Assembly: GCA_014379205.1 (NCBI GenBank)
Contig: JACMME010000302.1
Span: 1-40,244 of the forward strand
Source: Gemmatimonadaceae bacterium
GTDB lineage: Bacteria; Gemmatimonadota; Gemmatimonadetes; Gemmatimonadales; Gemmatimonadaceae
Direction of reading: 5' to 3'
Length of the DNA: 40,244 nucleotides
The translations under genes and the position numbers were made by a program. Numbering within the stretch: position 1 is the first letter of the stretch; each line of letters starts with the position of its first letter. Of the stretch, positions 39,924 through 40,244 are shown piece by piece. The notes beneath the pieces are model-generated. The model made no database searches, was not told the origin of the DNA, and saw only the letters and a list, made by a program, of their open reading frames with translations.

Positions 39924-40244
39924 CTACTTCTCCAGCGCGACTTTGTCGGCTCGCTCCTTAAGAACGGAAGCCGCATCCGTGAACTCGTCCAGCGAGATGG
40001 TACGCACGAGCCGGGGATGCAGCGGTTTGAGTGTAGACGAGAATGGTAGCTGGCTGACTGAAGGATCATCGCTCGCATATACGGAGAGCACTATCAGTCC
40101 AACGATCGCGCCAGTCACCGCAACGGTCGAACGCCAAAGAACCCGGTGAGCGAGTGTAGTGACAAGCAGCAGATGGCCGTATAGATCTCCTCCAAAAACA
40201 ATCAGGCCGACAGACGCATCTATTACGGGAAAACCGTCGGCGGA
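39924..40244 (-). CDS. membrane protein, cut by the window edge
   Basis: 106 residues visible; the frame is open to position 40244 with no stop, so the N-terminus lies beyond the window. The visible part has two hydrophobic spans (VGLIVFGGDLYGHLLLVTTLAH and AVTGAIVGLIVLSVYA), then a soluble tail with SSTLKPLHPRLVRTISLDEF, ending KVALEK. A short frame starting at GTG 40118 would be an artefact of the missing 5' end. The family is not recognised. Confidence 0.55.
   Translation of the reverse strand, partial: SADGFPVIDASVGLIVFGGDLYGHLLLVTTLAHRVLWRSTVAVTGAIVGLIVLSVYASDDPSVSQLPFSSTLKPLHPRLVRTISLDEFTDAASVLKERADKVALEK

Overview
The window looks like chromosome from a GC-rich, Gram-negative, free-living soil or freshwater bacterium. 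Two porin-type barrels, a MetA-type outer-membrane protein and several lipoproteins show an outer membrane. The mix of SGCSID-type hypothetical protein, DinB/DUF1569 proteins, M14 carboxypeptidases and AS amidase would fit Gemmatimonadota, but that placement is inference from gene style, not from a marker gene. No tRNA, rRNA, insertion sequence, prophage or CRISPR array was found.

Layout. 1-5.3 kb: a small membrane protein, an outer-membrane barrel with a good terminator, sufE, then a coupled CDGSH / epimerase / DHDPS-family operon in which the epimerase seems to start at a CTG, and a DinB protein. 5.4-13.8 kb: a sulfur cluster on the minus strand (sulfite-oxidase-like enzyme, OprP-type porin, Sbp, CysT, CysW, CysA) with a divergent sigma54-dependent activator; sigma54-like promoters lie on both sides of the divergent gap. 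14.3-21.6 kb: single genes (DUF2007, a conserved SGCSID protein, an amidase, a lipoprotein, a TIGR01777 epimerase, a degenerate S41-like protein, an esterase and an outer-membrane protein). 21.8-26.6 kb: a plus-strand run of PQQ-type sugar dehydrogenase, MBL hydrolase, DinB, GNAT, a zinc ribbon, a SET-domain methyltransferase with a basic repeat tail, and an unknown gene. 26.9-29.6 kb: a large secreted M14 carboxypeptidase.

30-35.6 kb holds the most unusual locus: a 1201-residue fusion of an LCAT/PGAP1-like alpha/beta hydrolase, a macro-like middle domain and a C-terminal CHAT caspase-like protease. It is joined by a GTGA overlap to an M14 metallocarboxypeptidase lipoprotein and followed closely by an aldo/keto reductase. 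35.9-40.2 kb: an ABC exporter pair, a DUF1569 protein, a macro-domain protein and a membrane protein cut by the window edge.

The gaps between genes are also unusual. Many hold short tandem arrays with a 7-bp period, of several unrelated unit sequences, often as facing inverted pairs and sometimes ending just before a start codon. One pair forms a perfect 48-bp inverted repeat apart from one 8-nt insertion. A second family has a 9-bp period (GGAT plus five variable bases) and a conserved 14-bp tail, in five copies. These arrays resemble the STRR heptamers of filamentous cyanobacteria in form but not in lineage.
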